From an uncultured Bacilli bacterium (GTDB lineage Bacteria > Bacillota_I > Bacilli_A > RF39 > UBA660): 64,000 bases of DNA. Position numbers and translations under genes: made by a program. The DNA lies in NCBI GenBank assembly GCA_947625425.1, contig CANQOH010000002.1:1-64000 (forward strand). The letters are read 5' to 3'. Under the pieces are notes generated by a model, which saw nothing but the letters and a program-made list of their open reading frames with translations, searched no databases and was not told the origin of the DNA. Below, piece by piece: positions 25,637-32,992 of this stretch. Position 1 is the first letter of the stretch; the number at the start of each line of letters is the position of its first letter.

Positions 25637-25940
25637 GATAAAAAATAAAGACTATATATATTAAATAAGGCATTGAAAATAATTTATATTTATCATAAGT
25701 CATTCTTATTTCAAAACTTAAAAAGATTGTATTAACAAGTAGAAAAAATATATTAACTAAACTAAATAAATAATCTTTATAATAAAAGAAAAAAACTAAA
25801 AAAGAAAAAGATAAAATAAAATTAGATATTACAAAAAAGAACAAATCATTCTTCATCTTTTTCTCATAAATAATATGACAAAATAAAAATGACAATAAAA
25901 GCAATACTACAACATATAAAATAACTAAGATATAAATCAT
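25605..25940 (-). CDS. Small four-TM membrane protein of unknown function
   Basis: 111 residues on the reverse strand, four strongly hydrophobic helices with short charged loops (YEKKMKND, RMTYDKYK). Not recognised. Support for a real gene: GAGGTG lies 5 nt before the ATG, the length is sustained, and no competing + strand gene exists there. Its 3' end overlaps the end of rluD by 32 bp with no terminator between the two. Confidence 0.6.
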   Translation of the reverse strand: MIYILVILYVVVLLLLSFLFCHIIYEKKMKNDLFFFVISNFILSFSFLVFFFYYKDYLFSLVNIFFLLVNTIFLSFEIRMTYDKYKLFSMPYLIYIVFIFYLIFDLFLMNL

Positions 25941-26085
25941 TATTTCACCTCATAGTTAATCTTATTAAAAAAATAATAAACTATGAATGAAAATATCTTG
26001 CAAATAACTTACTTAACAGCTATGATATTGATTAAGCTTTACGAAGAGCTAAAATTATAATAAAATTATAGATAGGAGGAATTTT

Positions 26086-27261
26086 ATGAGTACAATTGTA
26101 ATGAACACAAAAGATGAAGTTATCATGAAATTAGTTCATTATTTTATAACTGAAGGAAATTATAATCCTATTGTCGTTAATGGTGTTAAAGATGAAATAT
26201 GGTTAGAAAACTCTGAAGGACCATATCGTATCGTTCGTATAAATTCTAATAATATTTTTAATAAAGAACAATTAGAATATGACAATTATAAAATCGAAAG
26301 TATTGTTAAACAAATAAAAAAGAAAACTTTTTCTTTTAACGTTAATACTTTAAATATTTTACTAGATGTTAATGAAGATTTAAAACTAGAAGAAACTAAA
26401 CATATTAAACCAGTTTCTCTAGATGGTAATAACTTAAATATAACTAATGAAGGAATTTTAGAAGCATTTCCTAATATCAATGAAAAACTTCTTAAAGATA
26501 CTAATGGAGTTGAATTAATTTTGAATGTAACTAAAGATATAAATCAAAAAACCGAGAAGGATAATATGTTATATGAAAGAACTTTCCGCCCTAAAAAAAT
26601 TGTTATTACTTATGCTCTTATTGCTATCTGCATCTTAATGTTTATTATCACTTGGCTTAAGGGCGGCAATGAATTTATGTTTGGTAATAACAATAGTTAT
26701 ATTGCCAATGTCTTAAGTACTTTAGGCGGTAATAATATTGTTTTAGTTCAAAATGGTGAAGTATGGCGTTTGTTTACTTCAATGTTCTTACATGTTTCAT
26801 TTGTTCATTTATTACTTAATATGTATTCTTTAAACATTTTAGGTCGTCAAATTGAAACTTTCTTGGGTAAAACTAAATTCATTATTATTTATATTGTAAG
26901 TGGTTTATGTGGTAGTTTATTATCTGCTGCAACGATGGACACTAATATAATTGCTGTTGGTGCTTCTGGAGCTATCTTTGGTCTAGCTGGTGCTTTACTA
27001 TATTTCGGTTATCACTATCGTACTTATTTAGGTGATGCCCTACGTCGTCAGATAATTCCTGTCATTGTTATTAACTTACTTATCGGTTGTATGATTAGTG
27101 GGGTCGATAACTTCTGCCATGTTGGTGGTTTAGTAGGTGGTATTCTTATTACTATGGGTTTAGGTATAGATGGTAAATCTAAAACCTTTGAAAGAGTTAA
27201 TGGCTTTATCTGTTTACTAATCTATGTTCTAGCTCTAAGTTACTTAATATTTTTAAAATAA
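26086..27261 (+). CDS. Rhomboid-family intramembrane serine protease
   Basis: 391 residues; strong AGGAGGA ribosome site. A cytosolic domain of about 165 residues, as in GluP/YqgP, precedes seven or so TM helices. Catalytic signatures: HLLLNMYSL with the conserved HxxxN, GASGAIFG with catalytic Ser near 294, and CHVGGLVGG with catalytic His near 345. Rhomboids cleave membrane proteins inside or close to the bilayer; GluP-type enzymes act in membrane protein quality control. Substrate here unknown. Confidence 0.93.
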   Translation: MSTIVMNTKDEVIMKLVHYFITEGNYNPIVVNGVKDEIWLENSEGPYRIVRINSNNIFNKEQLEYDNYKIESIVKQIKKKTFSFNVNTLNILLDVNEDLKLEETKHIKPVSLDGNNLNITNEGILEAFPNINEKLLKDTNGVELILNVTKDINQKTEKDNMLYERTFRPKKIVITYALIAICILMFIITWLKGGNEFMFGNNNSYIANVLSTLGGNNIVLVQNGEVWRLFTSMFLHVSFVHLLLNMYSLNILGRQIETFLGKTKFIIIYIVSGLCGSLLSAATMDTNIIAVGASGAIFGLAGALLYFGYHYRTYLGDALRRQIIPVIVINLLIGCMISGVDNFCHVGGLVGGILITMGLGIDGKSKTFERVNGFICLLIYVLALSYLIFLK

Positions 27262-27262
27262 T

Positions 27263-27294
27263 AAAAGATTCAATCAGTTTGATTGAATCTTTTT
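27263..27294. terminator. Bidirectional terminator between rhomboid gene and lexA
   Basis: AAAAGATTCAATC (27263-27275) / GATTGAATCTTTT (27281-27293), AGTTT loop. Confidence 0.9.
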
Positions 27295-27301
27295 GCTTCT
27301 T

Positions 27302-27922
27302 CTATAAACTACGATATAAACCAATGGCTTTACCTAAAATAGTACAATTTTCTAAAATAATAGGACTCATTGTATCATTTTCAGGTTGCAATCTAATATG
27401 ATCTTTTTCTTTATAAAAAGTCTTTAATGTTACATCACCATCAGGAGTCATTGCCACAACTATTTCACCATTACGTGCAACATTTTGCTTTTGAACTATA
27501 ACTATATCTCCATCATAAATTCCTTTGTTAATCATTGATTCACCATTAGCCTCTAAAGTAAAAATTGTTTCTTTAGCCGGAATTAAACTAGCCGGTAAAG
27601 TAAACCATTCATCTGGGTTTTCAATAGCTTCAATTGGATTACCACAAGCCACCTTACCAAGTAAAGGAACTTTAACTAAATCTTCATGCTTCTTCGCATA
27701 TTCATTTTCCCCAACTATTTCAATTGTTCTAAATTTTGAATTAGCTTTACGAATACATCCAGCATCTTCAAGTTTTTTTAAGTGAGAATGAACCGTAGCA
27801 GGGGAAGATAATCCAAGAGCTGAACCGATTTCTCTTGTTGAAGGTGGATATCCATGATCAACAACGTATTTTTTAATATAGTTAAGAACATCTTCTTGTC
27901 TTTTTGTAATATTCTTTTCCAT
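27302..27922 (-). CDS. lexA: LexA repressor
   Basis: 206 residues. SOS repressor that cleaves itself when RecA is activated by ssDNA. N-terminal winged HTH (about 1-65: RQEDVLNYIKKYV, PPSTREIGSALGLSSPATVHSHL) and C-terminal S24 peptidase domain. Cleavage site is VACGNPI, with Cys93-Gly94 instead of the usual Ala-Gly; Ser129 (NGESM) and Lys167 (DVTLK) form the catalytic dyad. SD GGAGG. The promoter (TTGACT-17-TATGAT) overlaps a LexA-box-like palindrome, which implies autoregulation. It is divergent from a small membrane protein gene as in B. subtilis lexA-yneA. Confidence 0.96.
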   Translation of the reverse strand: MEKNITKRQEDVLNYIKKYVVDHGYPPSTREIGSALGLSSPATVHSHLKKLEDAGCIRKANSKFRTIEIVGENEYAKKHEDLVKVPLLGKVACGNPIEAIENPDEWFTLPASLIPAKETIFTLEANGESMINKGIYDGDIVIVQKQNVARNGEIVVAMTPDGDVTLKTFYKEKDHIRLQPENDTMSPIILENCTILGKAIGLYRSL

Positions 27923-27939
27923 ATCTTACCTCCAACATA

Positions 27940-27968
27940 ATCATATCATAATCGAGTAGATAAGTCAA
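27940..27968 (-). promoter_or_regulatory. lexA promoter
   Basis: On the minus strand: TTGACT (27968-27963), 17-bp spacer, TATGAT (27945-27940). The -35 is overlapped by a LexA-box-like site. Confidence 0.8.
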
Positions 27969-27979
27969 ACAAATGTTTT
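27966..27979. promoter_or_regulatory. LexA box at the lexA promoter
   Basis: CAAACAAATGTTTT (full palindromic context CAAACAAATGTTTTTG) matches the Bacilli type CGAAC-N4-GTTCG with A for G in the arms. Confidence 0.7.
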
Positions 27980-28044
27980 TGTTAGTTAATTAACACTCCT
28001 CAAACCTCATCTTTATTTACTTGTCAAATTAAATTGTCAAAATG

Positions 28045-28058
28045 CAAACAAATGTTTA
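28045..28058. promoter_or_regulatory. LexA box in the lexA/small-gene gap
   Basis: CAAACAAATGTTTA, same core (AAACAAATGTTT) as the box at 27966, placed just upstream of the -35 of the divergent small gene. Confidence 0.65.
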
Positions 28059-28067
28059 TTTTTTATA

Positions 28068-28096
28068 TTGACACGAACAAGTGTATGTAATATGAT
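28068..28096 (+). promoter_or_regulatory. Promoter of the small SOS membrane protein gene with LexA box in its spacer
   Basis: TTGACA (28068-28073), 17-bp spacer, TATGAT (28091-28096). The spacer holds CGAACAAGTGTATG (28074-28087), a LexA-box-like site, so bound LexA would block RNA polymerase. Confidence 0.75.
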
Positions 28097-28121
28097 AGAG
28101 ATGGTAAAAGGAGTGAGGTAA

Positions 28122-28259
28122 ATGAAAAATAGTGAAACAATAAAGAATGTGGCAGGAATTATCCTTCTTTATCTAGTTATCATACTAGGTGTTGTTGCTA
28201 TGGATGCCCGAATGGAGGTTATCAATAACAATCAAAATATTGCTTCATTACAGAATTAA
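28122..28259 (+). CDS. Small single-pass membrane protein in the yneA position, candidate SOS cell-division inhibitor
   Basis: 45 residues, SD AAAGGAGTGAGG. A short cytosolic head (KNSETIKN) is followed by one TM helix (about 9-26, GIILLYLVIILGVVAM) and a short tail (RMEVINNNQNIASLQN). It has a strong LexA-controlled promoter and lies divergent from lexA in a block whose later genes are tkt, sirA and yneF. In B. subtilis this place is held by yneA and in Staphylococcus by sosA, both small membrane proteins that halt division during SOS. The product lacks the LysM domain of YneA and I see no direct sequence match, so the role is inferred from context. Confidence 0.75.
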   Translation: MKNSETIKNVAGIILLYLVIILGVVAMDARMEVINNNQNIASLQN

Positions 28260-28281
28260 TATCAGGCAACTGATATTTTTT
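28258..28281 (+). terminator. Terminator of the small SOS gene
   Basis: ATATCAG (28259-28265) / CTGATAT (28270-28276), GCAA tetraloop, T-run; begins in the stop codon. Confidence 0.8.
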
Positions 28282-28307
28282 CTATTTTAAAAAAAATTAA
28301 TATATTG

Positions 28308-28313
28308 TATAAT
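28308..28313 (+). promoter_or_regulatory. -10 element of the glucosyltransferase gene
   Basis: TATAAT 21 nt before the start codon. Confidence 0.55.
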
Positions 28314-28333
28314 CAACATAAGAGGTTAAATAT

Positions 28334-29473
28334 ATGAAAAAAAGAATACTACTAACTTATGCAATGTATGGTAATGGCCATCGTGCTATTGCTGAATACA
28401 TTCAAAGTTATTTTAAAAAGCAAGATCCTGAACTTGAAATTCTTGCCATAGATATATTAAAATATTCAACTCCTATCTTAGGAAGTATAAGTCAAAAAGT
28501 AACAGATTTCTTTTTATTAAAATTTCCTATTGGTTGGTCTTTTATATATGATTTATTTGATACTAAAATTAGTGCAGCTATTGCTAATCACACTAGTATG
28601 AGTTTATTTAAAAATAAAAGAATGAAAAAAATTATTAGTGATTTTAATCCTGATATGACTATTTCAACGCACTTCTTTGGTAGTAGTTTAATTGAATATT
28701 ATAATCGTAAAGGTGTAATTAATTCTAAGTTAATAACCGTTGTTACTGATTATGAAGCTCATACTCTATGGTTAAGAGGCTATAAAACAGAACAAGCTAT
28801 CTTTGTTGGTGATAAAGATGAAGTAAACTACTTAGTTAAAAAAGGTGTTAAAAGAAGCATTATTAAACCTTATGGTATTCCTATTCACCCGACTACAAGT
28901 GTTGATTTTGATGTAATAAAAGCTACTGAAAGATATGGCTTTGATGGCTCAAGACCAATCTGTTTATTCTTTGGTGGCGGCGGTAATGGTGGAACTCATT
29001 CCTTACCATATATTCGTAAAATAATCAAAAGTAATTTAAATATTGATTTTATTTATGTTGCTGGTAAAAACCAAGCAGCTAAAGAAAAAGTAGATAATTG
29101 GATTAAAGAATATGATGTTAAAAATATGAAAACTTTAGGTTTTGTTAATAATGTTCCCGAACTACTTCAAATATGTGATTTTGTTGTTTCTAAACCAGGT
29201 GGTGCTCAAACTACTGAAAGTTTATACTTTAAAAAACCAGTTATAATGATAAATTGTAGTGGTGGTCAAGAAATAGGTAATATTAAATATTTTGAAAAAC
29301 ATGGTTATGGTAAACGCTTTAGAACATCATTTATGTTTAATAGATATATGCAACACATCTCTGATAATCCTAAAATAATATCTGAAATGCAAAAAAATAT
29401 GGCTACTAATACCAATGATAAAGCTATGGCTAAACTTTATGAAGTCGCTACGAAATGTTTAAAAGAGAAGTAA
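28334..29473 (+). CDS. UgtP/MGDG-synthase-like processive diacylglycerol glucosyltransferase
   Basis: 379 residues. GT28-type glycosyltransferase that adds sugar from a UDP donor to diacylglycerol, making membrane glycolipids and the lipid anchor of lipoteichoic acid. Motifs: YGNGHRAIAEYI at the N-terminus (membrane/acceptor side), TDYEAHTLW, LFFGGGGNGG (about 214-223), SKPGGAQTTES (about 290-300) for donor binding, and INCSGGQEIGN. It is inserted between the lexA side and tkt compared with B. subtilis. The LtaS-type gene at 56304 gives a plausible downstream user. Confidence 0.85.
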   Translation: MKKRILLTYAMYGNGHRAIAEYIQSYFKKQDPELEILAIDILKYSTPILGSISQKVTDFFLLKFPIGWSFIYDLFDTKISAAIANHTSMSLFKNKRMKKIISDFNPDMTISTHFFGSSLIEYYNRKGVINSKLITVVTDYEAHTLWLRGYKTEQAIFVGDKDEVNYLVKKGVKRSIIKPYGIPIHPTTSVDFDVIKATERYGFDGSRPICLFFGGGGNGGTHSLPYIRKIIKSNLNIDFIYVAGKNQAAKEKVDNWIKEYDVKNMKTLGFVNNVPELLQICDFVVSKPGGAQTTESLYFKKPVIMINCSGGQEIGNIKYFEKHGYGKRFRTSFMFNRYMQHISDNPKIISEMQKNMATNTNDKAMAKLYEVATKCLKEK

Positions 29474-29487
29474 GAAATTACTTCTTT
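29466..29487 (+). terminator. Terminator overlapping the end of the glucosyltransferase gene
   Basis: AGAAGTAA (29466-29473) / TTACTTCT (29478-29485), GAAA tetraloop; the stop codon is in the 5' arm. Nearly identical to the one at 39629. Confidence 0.75.
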
Positions 29488-29511
29488 TATTATTTACTAA
29501 TAATAAAAAAT

Positions 29512-29520
29512 TGGTATAAT
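29512..29520 (+). promoter_or_regulatory. Extended -10 promoter of tkt
   Basis: TGGTATAAT 22 nt before the start codon. Confidence 0.6.
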
Positions 29521-29541
29521 TAAGAATAGGAGAGTGATGTT

Positions 29542-31527
29542 ATGAACCCTGATGCAACTCATTCGTTAAATAGCTTAAGAATTCTAAGTATAGATATGAT
29601 CTCATATGCCAAGAGTGGCCATCCTGGTATTTGTTTAGGAGCCGCTCCAATTATGTTTGCGACTTATGTCGATAATTTAAATATTCATCCCGCTGATCCT
29701 AAATGGCCTAATCGTGACCGCTTTGTTATGAGCGCTGGCCATGGATCTGCCTTACTATATGCCATGTTATTTATGGCTGGTTATGATATCTCTATTGATG
29801 ACTTAGTTGATTTCCGTCAAATTGATTCTAAAACTCCAGGTCATCCTGAATATGGTGTAACTCCAGGTGTTGAAACTTCAACTGGACCATTAGGTCAAGG
29901 TTTTGCCAATGCGGTCGGAATGGCTATTACTGAAAAATATCTAGCTAGTTTATTAGAAGAAGAATTACCTAAACAAAAACTTATAAATTATTATGTTTAT
30001 GCTCTAGTAGGTGATGGCGATTTAATGGAAGGTATCGCTAATGAAGCCGCTTCCATTGCTGGTCATCTCGGTCTTGATAACTTAATTGTTTTATATGATT
30101 CTAATGATATTACTTTAGATGGTGATTTAAAAAGAGAAAGTAGTGAAAACATCATTCAAAAATTTATTACCTTAGGTTGGGAAGTTGACTTTGTTCCAGA
30201 AGGTAATGATTTACGTGAAATAAATAAAGCTTTAACTCGTGCAAAAATAAATAAAAAACCAACTTTAATTGAAATCAAAACAGTTATTGGTCGTGGCTCT
30301 TATTACGAAGGTAAAAACCTTGTTCATGGTAAACCTTTAAATAAAGATGATATGATTAATATTCGTAAAAAATATAATATTCCTACTAATACAATGGAAA
30401 TAACTGAAAATGCCGTTAAATATGTTCGCGAAAGCATTAAAAATCGTACTGAACATAATTATCGTAATTGGCAACAATATTTTACCAATATCAAAAATAG
30501 TAATCCTAATGAAAACTTAAAAAAATTATTAGACTTTATTGAAACTGGTGAAGTAAACATTCCATTTAGTAGTGCTAACTTTAAAATTCAAAATAACTAT
30601 AGTGAAGAACTACGTGAATCAAATTCAAAAATGATGAATATTATTAGTGATCGTAATAAGTTATTCTTAGGTGGTAGTGCTGACTTATCAACTTCCTGCC
30701 ATACTGGTTTATTAAAAGAAGTCGATTTTAGTAAGAAAGATCCAATGGGTCGTAACCTTAATTTCGGTGTCCGTGAGCATGCTATGGGTGGTATCTTAAA
30801 TGGTATGGCTTTATCTGGTCTTCGTGTTTTTGGTTCAACCTTCTTAGTTTTTGCTGATTATTTAAAACCAGCAATTCGTATGAGCGCTTTAATGAATCTA
30901 CCAGTAACTTATATATTTACTCATGATTCAGTTAGTATAGGTCAAGATGGACCAACTCATGAACCAATTGAACAATTAGCTATGCTAAGAACAACTCCTA
31001 ATTTAACTGTCTTCCGTCCCGCTGATATCAATGAAGTAATCGGTTGTTGGGATTATATCTTAGAAAATAAAAAACCAGTTGCTATCGTTTTATCTAAAGA
31101 TGAAGCTCATATCTTAGATGGTACAAATGGTGAATCAGTTAAAAAAGGTGCTTATATAATTCGTAAAGAAACACAAAGATTAGATGCTGTCTTAATAAGT
31201 ACTGGTATTGATTTAACAACTACCTACTTAATAAGTGAAGAATTAAGAAGTAAAGGTATCGATACTCGATTAGTATCAATGCCATCAGTTGAACTATTCT
31301 TAGCTCAAAATAAAGAATATCAAGATTCTATTATTCCACCAACTGCTAAAGTCTTTACTGTTGAAGCTAGTGCTACATTACCTTGGTATCGTTTTGCTTC
31401 CCGTAATTGCGCAATAGGAATTGATACCTTTGGTTATAGCGGTAAAAAAGCTGATGTTCTAAAAAAAGTCGGCTTCGATTACGATTCTATAATGAAAAAA
31501 ATTGAAGAAAATATCAAAAATAATTAA
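29542..31527 (+). CDS. tkt: Transketolase
   Basis: 661 residues, normal length. TPP-dependent enzyme of the pentose phosphate pathway that moves two-carbon units between sugar phosphates. Motifs: SGHPGICLGAAPI (about 25-37), SAGHGSALLYA, TGPLGQGFANAVGMA, the TPP motif GDGDLMEGIANEA to YDSNDITLDG, and FGVREHAMGG plus THDSVSIGQDGPTHEP in the pyrimidine domain. Located between the lexA area and sirA as in B. subtilis. Confidence 0.97.
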   Translation: MNPDATHSLNSLRILSIDMISYAKSGHPGICLGAAPIMFATYVDNLNIHPADPKWPNRDRFVMSAGHGSALLYAMLFMAGYDISIDDLVDFRQIDSKTPGHPEYGVTPGVETSTGPLGQGFANAVGMAITEKYLASLLEEELPKQKLINYYVYALVGDGDLMEGIANEAASIAGHLGLDNLIVLYDSNDITLDGDLKRESSENIIQKFITLGWEVDFVPEGNDLREINKALTRAKINKKPTLIEIKTVIGRGSYYEGKNLVHGKPLNKDDMINIRKKYNIPTNTMEITENAVKYVRESIKNRTEHNYRNWQQYFTNIKNSNPNENLKKLLDFIETGEVNIPFSSANFKIQNNYSEELRESNSKMMNIISDRNKLFLGGSADLSTSCHTGLLKEVDFSKKDPMGRNLNFGVREHAMGGILNGMALSGLRVFGSTFLVFADYLKPAIRMSALMNLPVTYIFTHDSVSIGQDGPTHEPIEQLAMLRTTPNLTVFRPADINEVIGCWDYILENKKPVAIVLSKDEAHILDGTNGESVKKGAYIIRKETQRLDAVLISTGIDLTTTYLISEELRSKGIDTRLVSMPSVELFLAQNKEYQDSIIPPTAKVFTVEASATLPWYRFASRNCAIGIDTFGYSGKKADVLKKVGFDYDSIMKKIEENIKNN

Positions 31528-31528
31528 T

Positions 31529-31535
31529 TTCGACA
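31529..31535. promoter_or_regulatory. Possible Spo0A box upstream of sirA
   Basis: TTCGACA is the reverse complement of the 0A-box core TGTCGAA. It starts two bases after the tkt stop. The same 7-mer also occurs by chance in coding regions of this window, so only its position gives it weight. Confidence 0.45.
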
Positions 31536-31541
31536 AAAAAT

Positions 31542-31576
31542 AATCACCAATGAGAGTTATCTTCTTATTGGTGATT
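31542..31576 (+). promoter_or_regulatory. Hairpin that contains the sirA ribosome binding site
   Basis: AATCACCAAT (31542-31551) pairs perfectly with ATTGGTGATT (31567-31576). The GGTGAT SD of sirA is in the 3' arm; ATG at 31581. Confidence 0.7.
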
Positions 31577-31580
31577 TATT

Positions 31581-31991
31581 ATGCGTACATATTATGTTTT
31601 TAAAATCAAAGAACCCTATTCAAACTTAACTAAATCTTCACCATATAATTTATATAAAGTACTAGAAAACATTTACTATTTAAATAGTGATCAAATAACT
31701 ATTGCTTATAATTTCTTTAGTCAAATAAGAGATTACTTTAATAAAGAAAAACTCGATAATAACATTTATAAATATTATAAAAACAAAGATAACTATAGTA
31801 AGATAAACTATACTCATATGATATATGATTATTTTACGAAAGAAAAAACTAAACTAATAATTAATAAATCATATCTTTATCTTAAATCAACTAAAGAAAT
31901 TCCTACATTCCTAAAAACTCTCTCTAAAAAAGATAATTTATTTGTTTGTGACTTTACTAACAAAGATTACTTTTGGCTTGAAGAAATATAA
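31581..31991 (+). CDS. sirA: SirA-like sporulation inhibitor of replication initiation
   Basis: 136 residues. B. subtilis SirA binds domain I of DnaA and stops new rounds of replication once sporulation begins. Similarity by eye is at both ends: RTYYVFKIKEPYSN at the N-terminus and LSKKDNLFVCDFTNKDYFWLEE at the C-terminus, with weak conservation between them, typical for this family. The place between tkt and yneF is exactly that of sirA (yneE) in B. subtilis. The leader has a candidate 0A box and an RBS-covering hairpin. Sequence divergence is high, so position is an important part of the call. Confidence 0.75.
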   Translation: MRTYYVFKIKEPYSNLTKSSPYNLYKVLENIYYLNSDQITIAYNFFSQIRDYFNKEKLDNNIYKYYKNKDNYSKINYTHMIYDYFTKEKTKLIINKSYLYLKSTKEIPTFLKTLSKKDNLFVCDFTNKDYFWLEEI

Positions 31992-32050
31992 TAAGTCTTG
32001 TTAAAGTTATAAATATTTAGTAAAATAAACATACAAAGGAGCGTGTTATA

Positions 32051-32260
32051 ATGCTTGCAGATATATTACAAGTCGGAATAGGTCTTATTATTGGTTTAGT
32101 AATTGGTTTCTTTGTTGCCAGATATTTCTTTAAAAAACAAATTGAACAAAATCCTCCAATCAATGAAAAAATGATTGAAGCTATGATGAGTGGAATGGGA
32201 AGAAAACCTAGTCAAAAACAAGTAAGACAAATAATGCAACAAATGAATAGATACAAATAA
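32051..32260 (+). CDS. yneF: YneF-family (UPF0154) small membrane protein
   Basis: 69 residues; one N-terminal TM helix (GIGLIIGLVIGFFVARYFFKK) and a cytosolic tail with the family hallmark INEKMIEAMMSGMGRKPSQKQVRQIM. Function is unknown although the family is widespread in Bacilli and Mollicutes. SD AAAGGAG. Confidence 0.93.
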   Translation: MLADILQVGIGLIIGLVIGFFVARYFFKKQIEQNPPINEKMIEAMMSGMGRKPSQKQVRQIMQQMNRYK

Positions 32261-32285
32261 CAACTAAAATAAGTTGTTATTTTTT
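32255..32285 (+). terminator. Terminator of yneF
   Basis: AAATAACAACT (32255-32265) / AGTTGTTATTT (32272-32282), AAAATA loop, T-run; the 5' arm contains the stop codon. Confidence 0.85.
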
Positions 32286-32321
32286 ATCGGAAATTATTGT
32301 CAAAACATATCAATTTATGGT

Positions 32322-32340
32322 ATTCTATAATATATAGAAT
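32322..32340. promoter_or_regulatory. Perfect palindrome over a -10 box
   Basis: ATTCTATA-ATA-TATAGAAT covers a TATAAT (32326-32331) before the gene at 32360. It could be an operator or chance in AT-rich DNA. Confidence 0.4.
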
Positions 32341-32359
32341 AATAAGAGGTGACTAACTA

Positions 32360-32896
32360 ATGAATTTACTTAGTTTTATGGATAAATTATATGAAAATGA
32401 CCATTTTGCAACAATCTTAATTATCGCTATTGTGGTCTTAGTTATACTATTTGTTATTGTTTTAATATTAGGTCTTAAAGATGCTGCAGCATCTAAAAAA
32501 CCTAAGAAACCAAAAGAAGAGGAAGTTAAAGATATTACTTTTGCTAAAGAGGAAGAAAGTAAGCAAATTAAAGAAGATGTTACTTTTGAAACACCTGTCT
32601 TAACTAAGAATCTTGAAGATTTTAAAAAGAGTTTTGAAGAAGAAATCAAGAAAGAAAATGATGTTGAAGTAAGAACAACTACTCATAATTCCTTAAGTGA
32701 AGCTACAAAACCCGTTAAAATCTTAGATATCAATGTTATTGAAGATACAGCTGTTTTAACACCTATTAGTGATGAAGATGAAATTACTGTAACTCATGAT
32801 GTTGATAAAAAAGAAATATTTAAACCTAAAAAAGAAGATATTGAAGAAAAAACAGATGATAATAAATTACATTTTATAGATGATGATGGGTTCTAA
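32360..32896 (+). CDS. Single-pass membrane protein with long acidic cytosolic tail
   Basis: 178 residues, not recognised. One TM helix at about 18-39, then a Lys/Pro-rich KKPKKPKEEE segment and an acidic, low-complexity tail (many D, E, K, T, V), without cysteines. Charge distribution places the tail inside the cell, which suggests a scaffold or membrane-linked adaptor. It lies between yneF and parE as a single-gene unit. SD AGAGGTGA. Confidence 0.65.
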   Translation: MNLLSFMDKLYENDHFATILIIAIVVLVILFVIVLILGLKDAAASKKPKKPKEEEVKDITFAKEEESKQIKEDVTFETPVLTKNLEDFKKSFEEEIKKENDVEVRTTTHNSLSEATKPVKILDINVIEDTAVLTPISDEDEITVTHDVDKKEIFKPKKEDIEEKTDDNKLHFIDDDGF

Positions 32897-32914
32897 AAAA
32901 GTCCGAAAATATGG

Positions 32915-32955
32915 GAGTTATTTGACATTTTAAACTGTCAAAACTCTTTTTTTTT
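32915..32955 (+). terminator. Strong terminator before parE
   Basis: GAGT and TTTGACA (32915-32927) pair with TGTCAAA and ACTC (32936-32946), followed by nine T. Confidence 0.85.
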
Positions 32956-32992
32956 GCTTGCCTTTTATGTTATACTAACTATGGTGAATTAA

